Below, piece by piece: positions 55,484 through 64,000 of a stretch of 64,000 bases of DNA (its first letter is position 1; each line of letters begins with the position of its first letter). A program made the translations under genes and the position numbers. The notes below the pieces were generated by a model. That model was not told the DNA's origin and did no database searches. It saw nothing but the letters and a program-made list of their open reading frames with translations. The stretch covers positions 248,001 through 312,000 of the forward strand of contig CAWFEX010000015.1 of the NCBI GenBank assembly GCA_963814955.1. Direction: 5' to 3'. The DNA comes from DATCJA01 sp963814955. Its GTDB lineage: Bacteria; Acidobacteriota; Vicinamibacteria; Vicinamibacterales; UBA2999.

Positions 55484-56791
55484 CTACTGCACGGATGCGT
55501 CGGCAGTCGCGAGCGCGCGGTCGATGATCGCGAAGCCTTCGCGCAACTCAGCTTCGGTGATCGTAAGGGGCGGATTGGTGAAGAAGTAGTTCCAGCGTAC
55601 GAACGTGAACAGACCCTGCTGGCGGAAAAACTTCCCGAGGGCCGTCATCTCTGGTGACGTGCCATTGAAAGGTGCCATCGGCTCCCTGGTAGTTTTGTTC
55701 CGGACCAGCTCGACGACCCCGAATAGACCGATCGATCGGACCGCGCCGACGCACGGATGGTGCGCGGCGAGATCGGCGAGCAGTCTGGACATCAGGTCTC
55801 CGGTGCGACTGGCGCGGTCCACGATGCCGTCCTCCTCCATTACCGCGATAGTCGCGAGGGCGGCGGCGCAGGCGACGGGATGGCTGCTGTACGTCAGCCC
55901 ACCTGGAAACGGTTTTTCCCGGAACGAATCGGCGATCGGCCGCCGCATGCCGACAGCTCCGAGCTGAACGTATGCGCTCGTCAGGCCCTTCGCCATGGTG
56001 ATCAGATCCGGCACCACTCCCCAATGGTCGATCGCAAACCACTTTCCGGTGCGGCCGAACCCGCTCATGACCTCGTCGGCGATCATCAGGATGCCGTATT
56101 TGTCGCACAGCGCCCGGACGCCCTGCATGTACCCGTCGGGCGGGACGAGGATCCCGTTGGTGCCCGTGACGGATTCCAGAATGAAGGCGGCGATCGTCTG
56201 TGGACCCTCGAGCTGAATTACCTCTTCGATGTGGCGAAGAGATTCTTCTGTGGTGTCCCAGCCACGCTGAACCCCGTGATAGGGATCCAGCACATGAACG
56301 AATCCCGGCATCGGAGGCTGAGTCCATCGCCGCGGCTCACCGGTGGCCGCGATCGCTCCCGCCGTGCCGCCATGGTAGGAACGGTAGCGGGCGAGAATCT
56401 TTGAGCGCCCCGTATAGGCACGGGCAATTTTGAATGCGTTCTCGTTGGCTTCCGCCCCGCCGTTCGTGAAGAAGAAGACGTCGATATCGCCTGGTGTAAT
56501 CTCCGCGAGCTTCGCACCGAGACGCGCTCGCGGCTCCGTGGTCATGCCCGACGGCGTCACATAACACAGCCGTTCGACTTGCTGCTGAATGGCGCGGATG
56601 ACACGCGGTTCGCTGTGGCCGATGTTCACGCACATCAACTGACTGTTGAAGTCGATGAAGCGCTTGCCCTCCGGTGTCCAGAAGTAAACCCCCTCGGCCC
56701 GCGCCACCGGAATGGGATCGACCGCGCCTTGCGCCGCCCACTCGGAGATGGTGTGCTTCTTTGACAGCGCAACGATCTCGTCGCCGGTCAT
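55484..56791 (-). CDS. Class III aminotransferase, probably beta-alanine or omega-amino acid type
   Basis: The protein has 435 residues. 'FFFTNGGAEANENAFKIAR' and 'RYRSYHGGTAGAIAATGEP' bind PLP phosphate, 'LMIADEVMSGFGRTGKWFA' holds the Asp, and the Schiff-base Lys is in 'LITMAKGLTSAY'. It belongs with taurine/beta-alanine:pyruvate enzymes. The nearby dihydropyrimidinase and PreA suggest it uses beta-alanine from pyrimidine breakdown, an inference from context. Confidence 0.88.
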   Translation of the reverse strand: MTGDEIVALSKKHTISEWAAQGAVDPIPVARAEGVYFWTPEGKRFIDFNSQLMCVNIGHSEPRVIRAIQQQVERLCYVTPSGMTTEPRARLGAKLAEITPGDIDVFFFTNGGAEANENAFKIARAYTGRSKILARYRSYHGGTAGAIAATGEPRRWTQPPMPGFVHVLDPYHGVQRGWDTTEESLRHIEEVIQLEGPQTIAAFILESVTGTNGILVPPDGYMQGVRALCDKYGILMIADEVMSGFGRTGKWFAIDHWGVVPDLITMAKGLTSAYVQLGAVGMRRPIADSFREKPFPGGLTYSSHPVACAAALATIAVMEEDGIVDRASRTGDLMSRLLADLAAHHPCVGAVRSIGLFGVVELVRNKTTREPMAPFNGTSPEMTALGKFFRQQGLFTFVRWNYFFTNPPLTITEAELREGFAIIDRALATADASVQ

Positions 56792-56832
56792 CGGGCACTG
56801 CTCCGCCTAGTGAGTACTTCCCAACGAGCCAC

Positions 56833-56856
56833 GGAGACACAGAGACACAGAGACAC
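56833..56856. repeat. Octamer word array upstream of the aminotransferase
   Basis: GGAGACAC, AGAGACAC, AGAGACAC. It lies 45 bases past the stop of the metallo-hydrolase gene; an inverse array of the same word is on the other side of that gene at 57931-57954. Confidence 0.75.
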
Positions 56857-56900
56857 TTGACATTCACGGAACCTACAAACTCTAGAGCGGTTCATAGTCA

Positions 56901-57857
56901 CTAATCTCGTACGACGATGCATTGAAGATCTTCAGCCATCGTGACCAATCCTTGATAATGCATCCTGACCGCCGAAAGACTCGTCATCAGCGTTGCTTGA
57001 TCGTATCCAGAATAAACAGCTCCATTAGTATCGCTGGCTAAGGGCTTCGTAATGTGACTCAGGACCAATCTTCGCGGATTCACGCGGGCCGCGACATCGC
57101 CGACGACTGCCGGCGGAGCGTGATTCTCGGCGATCGTCCCTCGCGCACTTGTCGAAATCGCGAAATGCATGACCAACACATCGGCACGACTCGCAAAACT
57201 TATGAATCGCGGATTTGAACCGTTTTGATCACTGCCGAACACAACGCTCGCATCTCCTACGGACACACGGTATGCGAGTGACGGTGCTGTGTGAGGTACG
57301 CCAAGAGCAGTTATCTGGAGTGGCCCACCAGTCACGAGTGACGTTGGTTCCTGTCTGGCTACGTCAACGGTTTGCGCTTGCACAGGTACGCTTCCTCCCT
57401 GCGATCCGTTTGACCTCCTCGAAAGAATCGGAAAGGCACTCGCATTGTTGCCGATTAGACGACTCAGAAAGTTCGCAAAAGCAGGGAATTGTTGGTTACC
57501 GGACGGCCCTGCGATCCGTAAAGGCGCGCTTCGTGTACCGGTCAACCATAGCAATGCCGGCAAATCCGAGACGTGATCCGGATGGAGATGACTGATCGCA
57601 AGGAACTCTAGTTCCTCGATACGTGCACCGGATTCTCCGAAACGCAGAAAGACGCCCCCACCGGCATCCACGAGGACCACCGATCGACCATCGAGCCACA
57701 CGATGTATCCAGTAGAGGCACTACTGGATGGGAACGGCCCGCCCGACCCGAGAATCTGTACTGCGAGCCTGTGCGAGCCGCACGTTTGGGCCGCTGCAAA
57801 CGGTGCTCCAACAATAAGGGCTACAAACGTGATCGCAACTGCGAACGCCCGCCGCAT
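56901..57857 (-). CDS. Secreted metallo-beta-lactamase-fold protein
   Basis: The product has 318 residues from 'MRRAFAVAITFVALIVG', a signal peptide ending 'FAAAQ'. 'ISHLHPDHVSDLPALLW' is the HxHxDH motif and 'GSDQNGSN' and 'LVLSHITKP' carry later ligands. The layout 'QILGSGGPFPSSSASTGYIV' resembles RNase Z/arylsulfatase-like MBL proteins. Codon use is less GC-rich than in neighbours (for example at 56940-57060), and word repeats flank it, so acquisition is possible. Confidence 0.82.
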   Translation of the reverse strand: MRRAFAVAITFVALIVGAPFAAAQTCGSHRLAVQILGSGGPFPSSSASTGYIVWLDGRSVVLVDAGGGVFLRFGESGARIEELEFLAISHLHPDHVSDLPALLWLTGTRSAPLRIAGPSGNQQFPAFANFLSRLIGNNASAFPILSRRSNGSQGGSVPVQAQTVDVARQEPTSLVTGGPLQITALGVPHTAPSLAYRVSVGDASVVFGSDQNGSNPRFISFASRADVLVMHFAISTSARGTIAENHAPPAVVGDVAARVNPRRLVLSHITKPLASDTNGAVYSGYDQATLMTSLSAVRMHYQGLVTMAEDLQCIVVRD

Positions 57858-57930
57858 TATCCAGCGCAATTTGCCGTGGACTGCATCGACGACACACCGG
57901 GGCCAGTGAAGATGAGGTCTGCGAACAAGC

Positions 57931-57954
57931 CTCCGTGTCTCCGTGACTCTGTGG
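57931..57954. repeat. Octamer word array past the dihydropyrimidinase gene
   Basis: CTCCGTGT, CTCCGTGA, CTCTGTGG: the inverse of the array at 56833-56856. It starts about 32 bases past the dihydropyrimidinase stop (57987-57989). Confidence 0.75.
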
Positions 57955-57986
57955 CCCGTGTAAGAGCAGTGAGTGATCATCGCCCG

Positions 57987-59363
57987 CTATGAGCGCGTCG
58001 CCCGCTTCAGGAAGGAACCGGATCCCGCCCGGCCGACGAACTTGCCACTATCGATCACAACTCGCCCGCGAGAAATCACGGTGTCGGTGACACCCGTGAC
58101 CTCGCGTCCTTCATAAGGGTTGTAGTCCACTCGCATGTGATGGGTCTTTGAAGAAAGAACAATCTTCCTGTTGGGATCGAAGACCACGATATCGGCGTCC
58201 GAGCCGGGCGCGATGGTGCCTTTGCGCGGAAACAAACCAAAGATCTTCGCCGGCGAGGTGGCCGTCAACTCGACGAATCGATTGAGCGAGATGCGGCCCG
58301 GACGCACGCCGCCGTCGTAGACAAGGCTCATTCGTGTTTCGATGCCAGGCGCACCGTTTGGAATTTTGGAGAAGTCATCCGTTCCAAGGACCTTCTGCTC
58401 CTTCATGCAGAAGGGACAGTGGTCCGTCGAGATGGCCTGCAGGTCGTTGAACGCAAGACCTCGCCAGAGCCGATCCTGTGTGTCTTTCGGTCGCAGCGGC
58501 GGGCTCATGACATATTTGGCGCCCTCAAAACCCGGCTCTTCGTAGTTGTCGTAAGACAGGAACAGATACTGCGGGCACGTTTCGGCGTAGGCGGGAAGGC
58601 CGCGGTCACGTGCCTCAGTCACCATCTCCAGCGCTTCCGCGGCCGAGAGATGCACGATGTAAATCGGCACGCCGGCAATCTCCGCCAGAGCAATCGCCCG
58701 GTGCGTGGCTTCCGCTTCGGCCCGCGCGGGACGCGTCAGCGCGTGATATTTCGGCGCGGTCTTTCCCTCGGCAAGCGCCTTCTTGACGAGCACGTCGATG
58801 ACCCCGCCATTTTCCGCATGCATGCAGATGGTGCCGCCGTTCTTGCCCGTTCGCAGCAACGCGCGAAAAATGCTGCCATCGTCGAGCATGAACACGCCCG
58901 GATACGCCATGAAGAGCTTGAACGACGTAACACCCTGGCGGACGAGCGCGTCCATCTCCTGCTCCACCTGATCCGACAGTTCGGTGATGATCATGTGGAA
59001 CCCGTAATCGATTGCGGCTTTCCCCTCTGCCTTCTTCATCCACGTTTCCCAGGCGTGGTGCAGCGTCTGTCCCCTGTACTGAATCGCGAAATCGACGATG
59101 GTGGTGGTTCCTCCGTGCGCCGCCGCAATCGTGCCGGATTCGAAATCGTCGGCCGACGTCGTGCCGCCAAACGGCATGTCGAGATGAGTATGGACGTCAA
59201 TCCCGCCTGGAAGAACGTACTTGTCAGCGGCATCAATGACACGGTCGGCGGACATCGTCAGCGAAGAGCCGATCGCAACGATCTTCTCGCCCTCGACGAA
59301 GACGTCGCCCGCGTACTGATCGCTGGCTGTGACGACGGTCCCCCCCTTGATCAGGAGGGTCAT
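57987..59363 (-). CDS. hydA: Dihydropyrimidinase
   Basis: The product has 458 residues from 'MTLLIKGGTVVTASDQYAG', with GGAG 8 bases before the ATG. 'GGIDVHTHLDMPFGG' gives two metal His, 'SFKLFMAYPG' the carboxylated Lys, and 'IYIVHLSAAEALEMV' and 'ISTDHCPF' the remaining His and Asp. This is the D-hydantoinase/dihydropyrimidinase type, which opens dihydrouracil to N-carbamoyl-beta-alanine. It is cytoplasmic. With preA it covers two steps of reductive pyrimidine breakdown; no beta-ureidopropionase gene is in the window. Confidence 0.93.
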   Translation of the reverse strand: MTLLIKGGTVVTASDQYAGDVFVEGEKIVAIGSSLTMSADRVIDAADKYVLPGGIDVHTHLDMPFGGTTSADDFESGTIAAAHGGTTTIVDFAIQYRGQTLHHAWETWMKKAEGKAAIDYGFHMIITELSDQVEQEMDALVRQGVTSFKLFMAYPGVFMLDDGSIFRALLRTGKNGGTICMHAENGGVIDVLVKKALAEGKTAPKYHALTRPARAEAEATHRAIALAEIAGVPIYIVHLSAAEALEMVTEARDRGLPAYAETCPQYLFLSYDNYEEPGFEGAKYVMSPPLRPKDTQDRLWRGLAFNDLQAISTDHCPFCMKEQKVLGTDDFSKIPNGAPGIETRMSLVYDGGVRPGRISLNRFVELTATSPAKIFGLFPRKGTIAPGSDADIVVFDPNRKIVLSSKTHHMRVDYNPYEGREVTGVTDTVISRGRVVIDSGKFVGRAGSGSFLKRATRS

Positions 59364-59626
59364 GAGAACTGCTCCGTGCGGGGACGGCACCTGCCGAATC
59401 TCAACATAAGAGGGCTCCGGGTCGCTGGCGAGTGTACTTGAACGCTCCGCTCAACCGGAGCATGTCGGAAAACCGTCATCGTCGCGCCAGATCCCTGACA
59501 ACGAAGGACTCGACCGGATACGAAATCGGTTCAGCGGCGCCGTTGTTTCACGGCCTGCGAATCGATCATAAGTCGCGTGAATTCAAGGCAATAGACACAG
59601 CCGCTTCCGGAATTCAGGAGGGCGTG

Positions 59627-59860
59627 ATGGCGCAACGTGCGGCATTGGTGAACTCTTTGCACCTCGGCTCGAACAGCGTGTCGGCTCCCTTGCTCCAGCG
59701 ACGTCGTGCAGCAGCCATCTTGATGGCCATCGCGATTGCCGTGCCTTCAAGATTGGCTGCAAGCGGCGTCACTCCGACCGTTAACAGATACCTGCTTCTT
59801 CAGGATGTCGAGTTGGGCGCTGAAGCTGCGGAGGAACTGCCGAAGCAGGTACCCCTATAA
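59627..59860 (+). pseudogene. Truncated N-terminal stub resembling M48 metallopeptidases
   Basis: A good ribosome-binding site (AGGAGGG at 59616-59622) precedes the ATG at 59627. The 77-residue frame has a signal-like helix 'AAAILMAIAIAVPSRLAASG' and then 'NRYLLLQDVELGAEAAEELP', which looks like the start of BepA/M48 proteins ('QDVELGREAA...'). It stops at 'KQVPL' before the HExxH motif. The bases that follow do not continue the family in any frame. It is either a remnant or a short exported peptide. The rest of 59364-59931 shows nothing else. Confidence 0.45.
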
Positions 59861-59903
59861 CCTCCACTAGGTCATCGGTGTCGCTGCCGCAGGACCTTAG
59901 GTC

Positions 59904-59931
59904 AAAAGGCAAAGGGCAAAGGGCAAAGAAC
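59904..59931. repeat. Heptamer word array at the MmgE/PrpD stop
   Basis: AAAAGGC, AAAGGGC, AAAGGGC, AAAGAAC end exactly at the stop (59932-59934), so in the mRNA the array begins directly after it. Confidence 0.85.
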
Positions 59932-61419
59932 TCAGACTTCGGTGAGAAGCGTTCTCACGAGTGTCCTCGTGTCGGTCACTGTCTCGATCGCGTGAATGCC
60001 CTTGATGATCTGTTCGGCGCGCTGCGCACCTACAACTGGCGCCATCAGATCCCGGACCTTCGCGTTCACGCCATCCGTATTCAACGGGTTCTCTTTAGTG
60101 CCGGGCGCGAAGCGCGTAAAGTGACTGACCTGGCGTCCGTCACGGAGCGTCACTTCCACACGGCCGCTTCGCGGCGCATCGGGATCCATCAGCGCGCGAT
60201 CTCCGATGAGCTCCACACGCTGCTTGACGGCGAGCACCTGCGGATCCTTCATGCGCTCGTGCGAATGGCTGTCAGCGAACGACACAGCCCCATCCAGCAG
60301 CCCGACGGCAAGGATGTACTGGCAGTTGACGTCGGGCATCGCACTGTTGTTCACGATGCGGGCGCCGTCTTCGGGCAGACGGGCAACGATCCGCTCGACG
60401 TTGCTGGCGGTGAGACCGTGCTGCTGGCGGAGGGTCAGCAGCGCGTCGAGTGGCGCCTGTATCGGGTAGCCGACGGAAAATGTCTTGATCGCTGTTTCGG
60501 TGACGAAGAACCGGCTGCCGAGCCCGGCGATCATCTGGTCGTGCCTGGGTTCTGTCGAAAGCGCGTCGATCATGTTGTGTTCGCCGTCGAGCACCTCGTC
60601 GACGCCCGTGAACCCTGACTGCACCATCAGGGCAGCCGTCACGCCGTTGCGCGCGCCCATGCCGCCAAAATCAAATGCCTTCTCGATGTGCTCGTTGTCG
60701 CGCGTCCAGCTCCAAATTCCTGATACCTGCTGCGCGGCGTACGACAGGACGTGGCGCATGCCCCGTTCGTCAAGACGCGCGAGCGATGCTGCGGCGGCAG
60801 CCGCGCCAAACGTGGCGCTCGTGCCTTCCGCGCTTCGATGCGTTCCGCGGACATGATCCGGACCAAGCGCCATGAGGAACCGGCAGCACAGGTCGTACCC
60901 GAGCGCGACCGCGCGTACGACTTCCACCCCTGAGCGTCCCTCGCGCTCGGCCACGGCCAGCGCCGCCGGTACGACGGCGCACCCGGGATGCGCCTTCGTC
61001 ACGGGCTCGAAATCGTCTGTCTCGTCGGCGTGGCCGAACATGCCATTGGCAAGCGCCGCGTTGACGGCGGACGTTCTGATGTTCGTCGTCAGCACCGAAG
61101 CCTCCGGCGTTCCGCCCTGGCTCCGCACGTACCGGATGGCCGCCTCGCCGGGTTTCATGCGAGCGCCCGACACGATGGCGCCGATCGTGTCGAGGATCCG
61201 GTGACGCGTGTCCCGCGCAACGTCCGGTGGCAGATCGCGATCGCGAGCTTCCACCATGTAGCGCGCCAGCTGTCCGGTGATGTTGGCCGGGCCGGTAGGA
61301 GGCGTGCCGCCCTGACGGAGGGAACGACCCGCCGCCAGGGTAGGCAAACTGGCGGCGGCCATCATCCCGCCTGCGCTCTGGAGCATCCGGCGCCGCGTCA
61401 GTCGAGCGTCTTTCCGCAT
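59932..61419 (-). CDS. Exported MmgE/PrpD-family protein
   Basis: The protein has 495 residues. A Tat-type signal 'LTRRRMLQSAGGMMAAASLP' starts it. 'DTRHRILDTIGAIVSGA', 'NGMFGHADETDDFEPVTKAH', 'LGYDLCCRFLMA' and 'IKTFSVGYPIQAPLDALLTL' follow the MmgE/PrpD fold of 2-methylcitrate and related dehydratases. Most members are cytoplasmic; an exported one is unusual. It is divergent from preA. Its substrate is unknown. Confidence 0.88.
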   Translation of the reverse strand: MRKDARLTRRRMLQSAGGMMAAASLPTLAAGRSLRQGGTPPTGPANITGQLARYMVEARDRDLPPDVARDTRHRILDTIGAIVSGARMKPGEAAIRYVRSQGGTPEASVLTTNIRTSAVNAALANGMFGHADETDDFEPVTKAHPGCAVVPAALAVAEREGRSGVEVVRAVALGYDLCCRFLMALGPDHVRGTHRSAEGTSATFGAAAAAASLARLDERGMRHVLSYAAQQVSGIWSWTRDNEHIEKAFDFGGMGARNGVTAALMVQSGFTGVDEVLDGEHNMIDALSTEPRHDQMIAGLGSRFFVTETAIKTFSVGYPIQAPLDALLTLRQQHGLTASNVERIVARLPEDGARIVNNSAMPDVNCQYILAVGLLDGAVSFADSHSHERMKDPQVLAVKQRVELIGDRALMDPDAPRSGRVEVTLRDGRQVSHFTRFAPGTKENPLNTDGVNAKVRDLMAPVVGAQRAEQIIKGIHAIETVTDTRTLVRTLLTEV

Positions 61420-61453
61420 TCCGCCGATTATAGACGTAGGTCCGGGCGCCGCA

Positions 61454-61473
61454 GCCGGCGTGGAAACGCCGGC
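61454..61473. other. Hairpin in the prpD-like/preA divergent region
   Basis: GCCGGCGT-GGAA-ACGCCGGC is an 8-bp perfect stem with a GGAA loop in the 116-base divergent region. It could be an operator or a leader hairpin. Confidence 0.45.
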
Positions 61474-61507
61474 CCGAGCTCATCGAGGCCCGGCCCCGGC
61501 GTGATGC

Positions 61508-61513
61508 TATAGT
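61508..61513 (+). promoter_or_regulatory. Possible -10 box of preA
   Basis: TATAGT lies 22 bases before the preA ATG. No clear -35 box is seen, so this is tentative. Confidence 0.3.
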
Positions 61514-61535
61514 CGATTCCGCCCAGGACGCTGCC

Positions 61536-62666
61536 ATGGCCCCAGACCTTGCCACGACGTTTACCGGCCTGCGGTTCGACAACCCGTTTCTGCTGGCGTC
61601 GGCGCCGCCGACGGAGTCAGACAGCAACATCATGCGGGCATTCGACGCCGGGTGGGGCGGCGTTGTCACCAAGACGATCGGGCTCCATCCCGTCGTGAAC
61701 GTCGCGGGGCCGAAAACGAAATTCCTCCGGACGACTCCCGACTCCGGCCACTTGTCCATGCAGAAGCGGCCGGGCACGGCGCTGCATTCGTCGTGGAACT
61801 GGGAGCTCATTTCCGACAAGCCGCTCGACTGGTGGGTGCCGCGCATTTCCCGCATAAAGCGCGCTCATCCCACCAGAGTTCTGGTGGCGTCGATCATGGC
61901 CGGTTCCGGCACCGACGAGGAGCTGCGCAACTGGCAGGTGCTGGCGAAAGCCTGTCAGACCGAGGGCGCCGATGCGCTCGAATTGAATTTGTCGTGTCCG
62001 CACATGGACCGCAAGGACATGGGCTCGAACATCGGCAAGGATCAAGGTCTCATTTCAATCGTGACGCAAGCCGTAGCAGAGGCGGCCAAAGTACCTATCT
62101 GGGCGAAGCTCACGCCCTCGACCACCGATATCGTTCTCGAAGCTGGCGGCGCGTTCCTTGGCGGCGCTGCCGCGGTCACCTCGTCCAACACGTTTCCCTC
62201 GCTCCCTCTCGTCGACGCCGACACGCTGGAGTTCGAGATGAACGTTGACGGCCTCGTATCGAGCGGAGGGCTCGGCGGACCAGCCATTCTGCCGCAGTCG
62301 ATGGCGAAGATGGCGCAGCTCACGCAAGCGTTTCCCGACAAATCGTTTTCGGGTATCGGAGGCATCGCGGAGTTCGCCCACGCGCTCAACTACTTCCTGC
62401 TCGGGTGCGGGACCGTGCAGGTGTGCACCGCCGCCATGCTCGATCACGCCATCGGTCCAAACGTCATCAAAGCGCTCCTCACTGGCCTGCGCGAAGCGAT
62501 GGAGCGCCATGGATGGGCCAGCCTGGACGACTTCCGCGGGATCCGGCGTGACCGTGTCGTCGCGCATTCACGAATTCGCCGACCCGATGCAAAGGCGTAC
62601 CACGGCGGTTACGAAGCCGAGGGGTACGCGTCCGCAGACGCCCCGGCCAGTAACACGGAGCGCTGA
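61536..62666 (+). CDS. preA: NAD-dependent dihydropyrimidine dehydrogenase subunit PreA
   Basis: The protein has 376 residues. 'LRFDNPFLLASAPPTES', 'GGVVTKTIGLHPVVNV', 'LNLSCPHMDRKDMGSNIG' (with the active-site Cys) and 'AKLTPSTTDI' are typical of PreA and the C-terminal part of animal dihydropyrimidine dehydrogenase. It reduces uracil and thymine using FMN. The two [4Fe-4S] clusters that usual PreA carry near the C-terminus are not visible: the end 'GGYEAEGYASADAPASNTER' has no Cys. The partner PreT is not in the window. Confidence 0.9.
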   Translation: MAPDLATTFTGLRFDNPFLLASAPPTESDSNIMRAFDAGWGGVVTKTIGLHPVVNVAGPKTKFLRTTPDSGHLSMQKRPGTALHSSWNWELISDKPLDWWVPRISRIKRAHPTRVLVASIMAGSGTDEELRNWQVLAKACQTEGADALELNLSCPHMDRKDMGSNIGKDQGLISIVTQAVAEAAKVPIWAKLTPSTTDIVLEAGGAFLGGAAAVTSSNTFPSLPLVDADTLEFEMNVDGLVSSGGLGGPAILPQSMAKMAQLTQAFPDKSFSGIGGIAEFAHALNYFLLGCGTVQVCTAAMLDHAIGPNVIKALLTGLREAMERHGWASLDDFRGIRRDRVVAHSRIRRPDAKAYHGGYEAEGYASADAPASNTER

Positions 62667-62668
62667 GG

Positions 62669-64000
62669 GTGCTCCCGAGAGTTGCCCAGAGCGCGCGCGT
62701 AGCCGCCGTTCATGGATCACAGGGAATCGCCACCGAGCTGAGCGAAGACGTATCGGACAGTCCTCTCTGGAATTCCGACCTCGCGCCCACTCCTCTCGCA
62801 CGCCGCACGTGGTCCACGTATCACATTGCCGCTCTTTGGATCGGCATGAGCGTCGTCATCACCACCTATACACTCGCTTCCGGCCTGATGCAGGAGGGGA
62901 TGACGTGGTGGCAGGCGATGCTGACCATCCTGCTCGGCAACGTGATCGTGCTCATCCCGATGATCCTGAATGCGCACGCCGGCACCAAGTATGGCGTGTC
63001 GTTTCCCGTGCTCTGTCGAGCGAGCTTCGGTGTCAAAGGAGCGAACGTACCCGCCACGCTGCGAGCGCTCGTCGCGTGCGGGTGGTTTGGAATTCAGACA
63101 TGGATCGGCGGGCTGGCACTGAACGCGTTGCTCGCAGCCGCACTGCCGGTATGGGCGAACCTGCAGGGAAACGTCTGGATCGCGTTCCTGATCTTCTGGC
63201 TGGTGCAGGTTGCGATCATCCTGCGCGGGCTCGAGGGCATCAAAATTCTGGAGAGCTGGTCGGCGCCGCTCCTGCTCGGCGGCGGCATGCTGCTGCTCGG
63301 GTGGGCGATCCGCAGCGGCGGCGGCCTCGGGCGCATCCTGGACGAATCGGCTCGCCTGCAGACATCGCATACGCCGTTCTGGCAGCTGTTCCCTGCCGCG
63401 TTGACCGCCAACGTCGGCTACTGGGCAACGCTCAGTCTTAACATTCCCGACTTCACGCGCTACGCCCGCAGCCAGCGCTCGCAGGCGCTCGGTCAAGCCC
63501 TCGGCCTGCCTGCCACGATGACGGCGTTCGCGTTCATTGGAGTGGCGGTCACGAGCGCGACGATTGTGCTGTACGGAGAAGCCATCTGGGATCCGGTTGC
63601 ACTGATTGCCCGGATCGGCAGCCCCATGGTCGTCATATTTGGCGCGTTGATCGTCCTGATCGCGCAGCTCACGACGAACATGGCCGCCAACGTCGTTTCG
63701 CCCGCGAACGATTTTTCGAGCCTGGCGCCGCGTCGCGTCAGCTACGTGGCTGGCGGCCTCATAACCGCGGTCATCGGCATCGTCATGATGCCGTGGAAGC
63801 TCTACGCGGATGCAGCCGCGTACATCTTTACGTGGTTGATTGGGTATTCGAGTCTGATGGGCGCAATCGGCGGCATTCTGATTGCGGACTATTGGGTACT
63901 GCGCCGTCGCGAGCTGTCGCTGACGGATCTCTTCAAGCTGAAGGGGCGATATGCCTACACAGACGGGATCAACTATCGGGCGATGTTCGCGTTGGTTCTG
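62669..64000 (+). CDS. NCS1-family nucleobase/hydantoin transporter (cut by window edge)
   Basis: The frame is open from GTG 62669, 3 bases after preA, to the window end (444 codons). 'NSDLAPTPLARRTWSTYH' is the NCS1 N-terminus, 'GVSFPVLCRASFGVKGAN' the substrate-site region, 'ATLSLNIPDFTRYARSQRSQ' the signature, and 'NFSAFL'-like 'NDFSSLAP' follows. About ten helices are visible. NCS1 carriers import uracil, allantoin, hydantoin or similar with sodium or protons. Its place after preA points to pyrimidine uptake. The C-terminus is missing. Confidence 0.93.
   Translation, partial: MLPRVAQSARVAAVHGSQGIATELSEDVSDSPLWNSDLAPTPLARRTWSTYHIAALWIGMSVVITTYTLASGLMQEGMTWWQAMLTILLGNVIVLIPMILNAHAGTKYGVSFPVLCRASFGVKGANVPATLRALVACGWFGIQTWIGGLALNALLAAALPVWANLQGNVWIAFLIFWLVQVAIILRGLEGIKILESWSAPLLLGGGMLLLGWAIRSGGGLGRILDESARLQTSHTPFWQLFPAALTANVGYWATLSLNIPDFTRYARSQRSQALGQALGLPATMTAFAFIGVAVTSATIVLYGEAIWDPVALIARIGSPMVVIFGALIVLIAQLTTNMAANVVSPANDFSSLAPRRVSYVAGGLITAVIGIVMMPWKLYADAAAYIFTWLIGYSSLMGAIGGILIADYWVLRRRELSLTDLFKLKGRYAYTDGINYRAMFALVL

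Noticed and set aside
59432..59626. Earlier start at 59432 for the M48-like stub
   Set aside because: The extra 65 residues are low in hydrophobic content and precede a signal peptide, while the ATG at 59627 has AGGAGGG at the right distance.

Overview
The window looks like a GC-rich chromosome segment of an acidobacterium, most likely of the Vicinamibacteria (subgroup 6) type. This rests on gene content and protein style: alternative complex III, RHS proteins with 'YYHVDAIGSVR' cores, the EF-G-like second factor, and the intergenic repeats. No rRNA gene is present to confirm it. Almost all genes lie on the minus strand. I recognise no tRNA, CRISPR array or transposase.

Layout. 1-3438 (minus): amtB, an outer-membrane barrel gene and the 5' part of glnD, a nitrogen cluster. 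3439-4091: a 653-base divergent regulatory region with two pairs of TACA-N4-NGTW inverted repeats. 4092-6188 (plus): an EF-G-like GTPase. 6136-13193 (minus): a pseudopilin-like protein, then a secreted RHS system split into two polypeptides, with a metallo-enzyme-like toxin domain and a small two-helix membrane protein that could be its immunity protein. 13438-34744 (minus): one unbroken str-S10-spc-alpha superoperon, rpsL to rplQ, with every expected ribosomal gene plus fusA, tuf, secY, adk, map, infA and rpoA, behind a leader of about 360 nt. 34795-40802 (minus): alternative complex III (order E-A-B1-B2-C-D). 40939-49614: a DUF4159 protein, a CoA transferase, an acyl-CoA synthetase, Bcp peroxiredoxin, a macrodomain protein, isoaspartyl peptidase, a cyclase-family hydrolase, and membrane and VanZ proteins. 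49660-52919 (minus): fumarate reductase frdABCD. 53003-57857: a small Cys-rich protein, two metallo-beta-lactamase-fold proteins, a SWIB protein, an outer-membrane barrel and a class III aminotransferase. 57987-64000: dihydropyrimidinase, a truncated M48 stub, an exported MmgE/PrpD protein, preA and an NCS1 transporter. With the aminotransferase these suggest reductive pyrimidine breakdown.

Two kinds of short intergenic repeat recur. The first is tandem 7-, 8- or 9-base 'words', different at each site, that start at or within about 10 bases of a stop codon (at least twelve genes). The second is a set of palindromes with variable stems around a constant CTNAAG centre, often followed by CTAC, in the ribosomal superoperon. 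They fill most intercistronic gaps over about 28 bases. I regard these as the most unusual feature of the window.

Sequence quality matters. At least fourteen single-base frameshifts break otherwise intact, mostly housekeeping genes (rpsD, rpsS, fusA, actA, an acyl-CoA synthetase gene, bcp, an isoaspartyl peptidase gene, frdA, frdB, frdD). All but one are explained by one extra base, so they look like insertion errors in the assembly rather than real pseudogenes. I therefore annotate these genes across their full repaired span.
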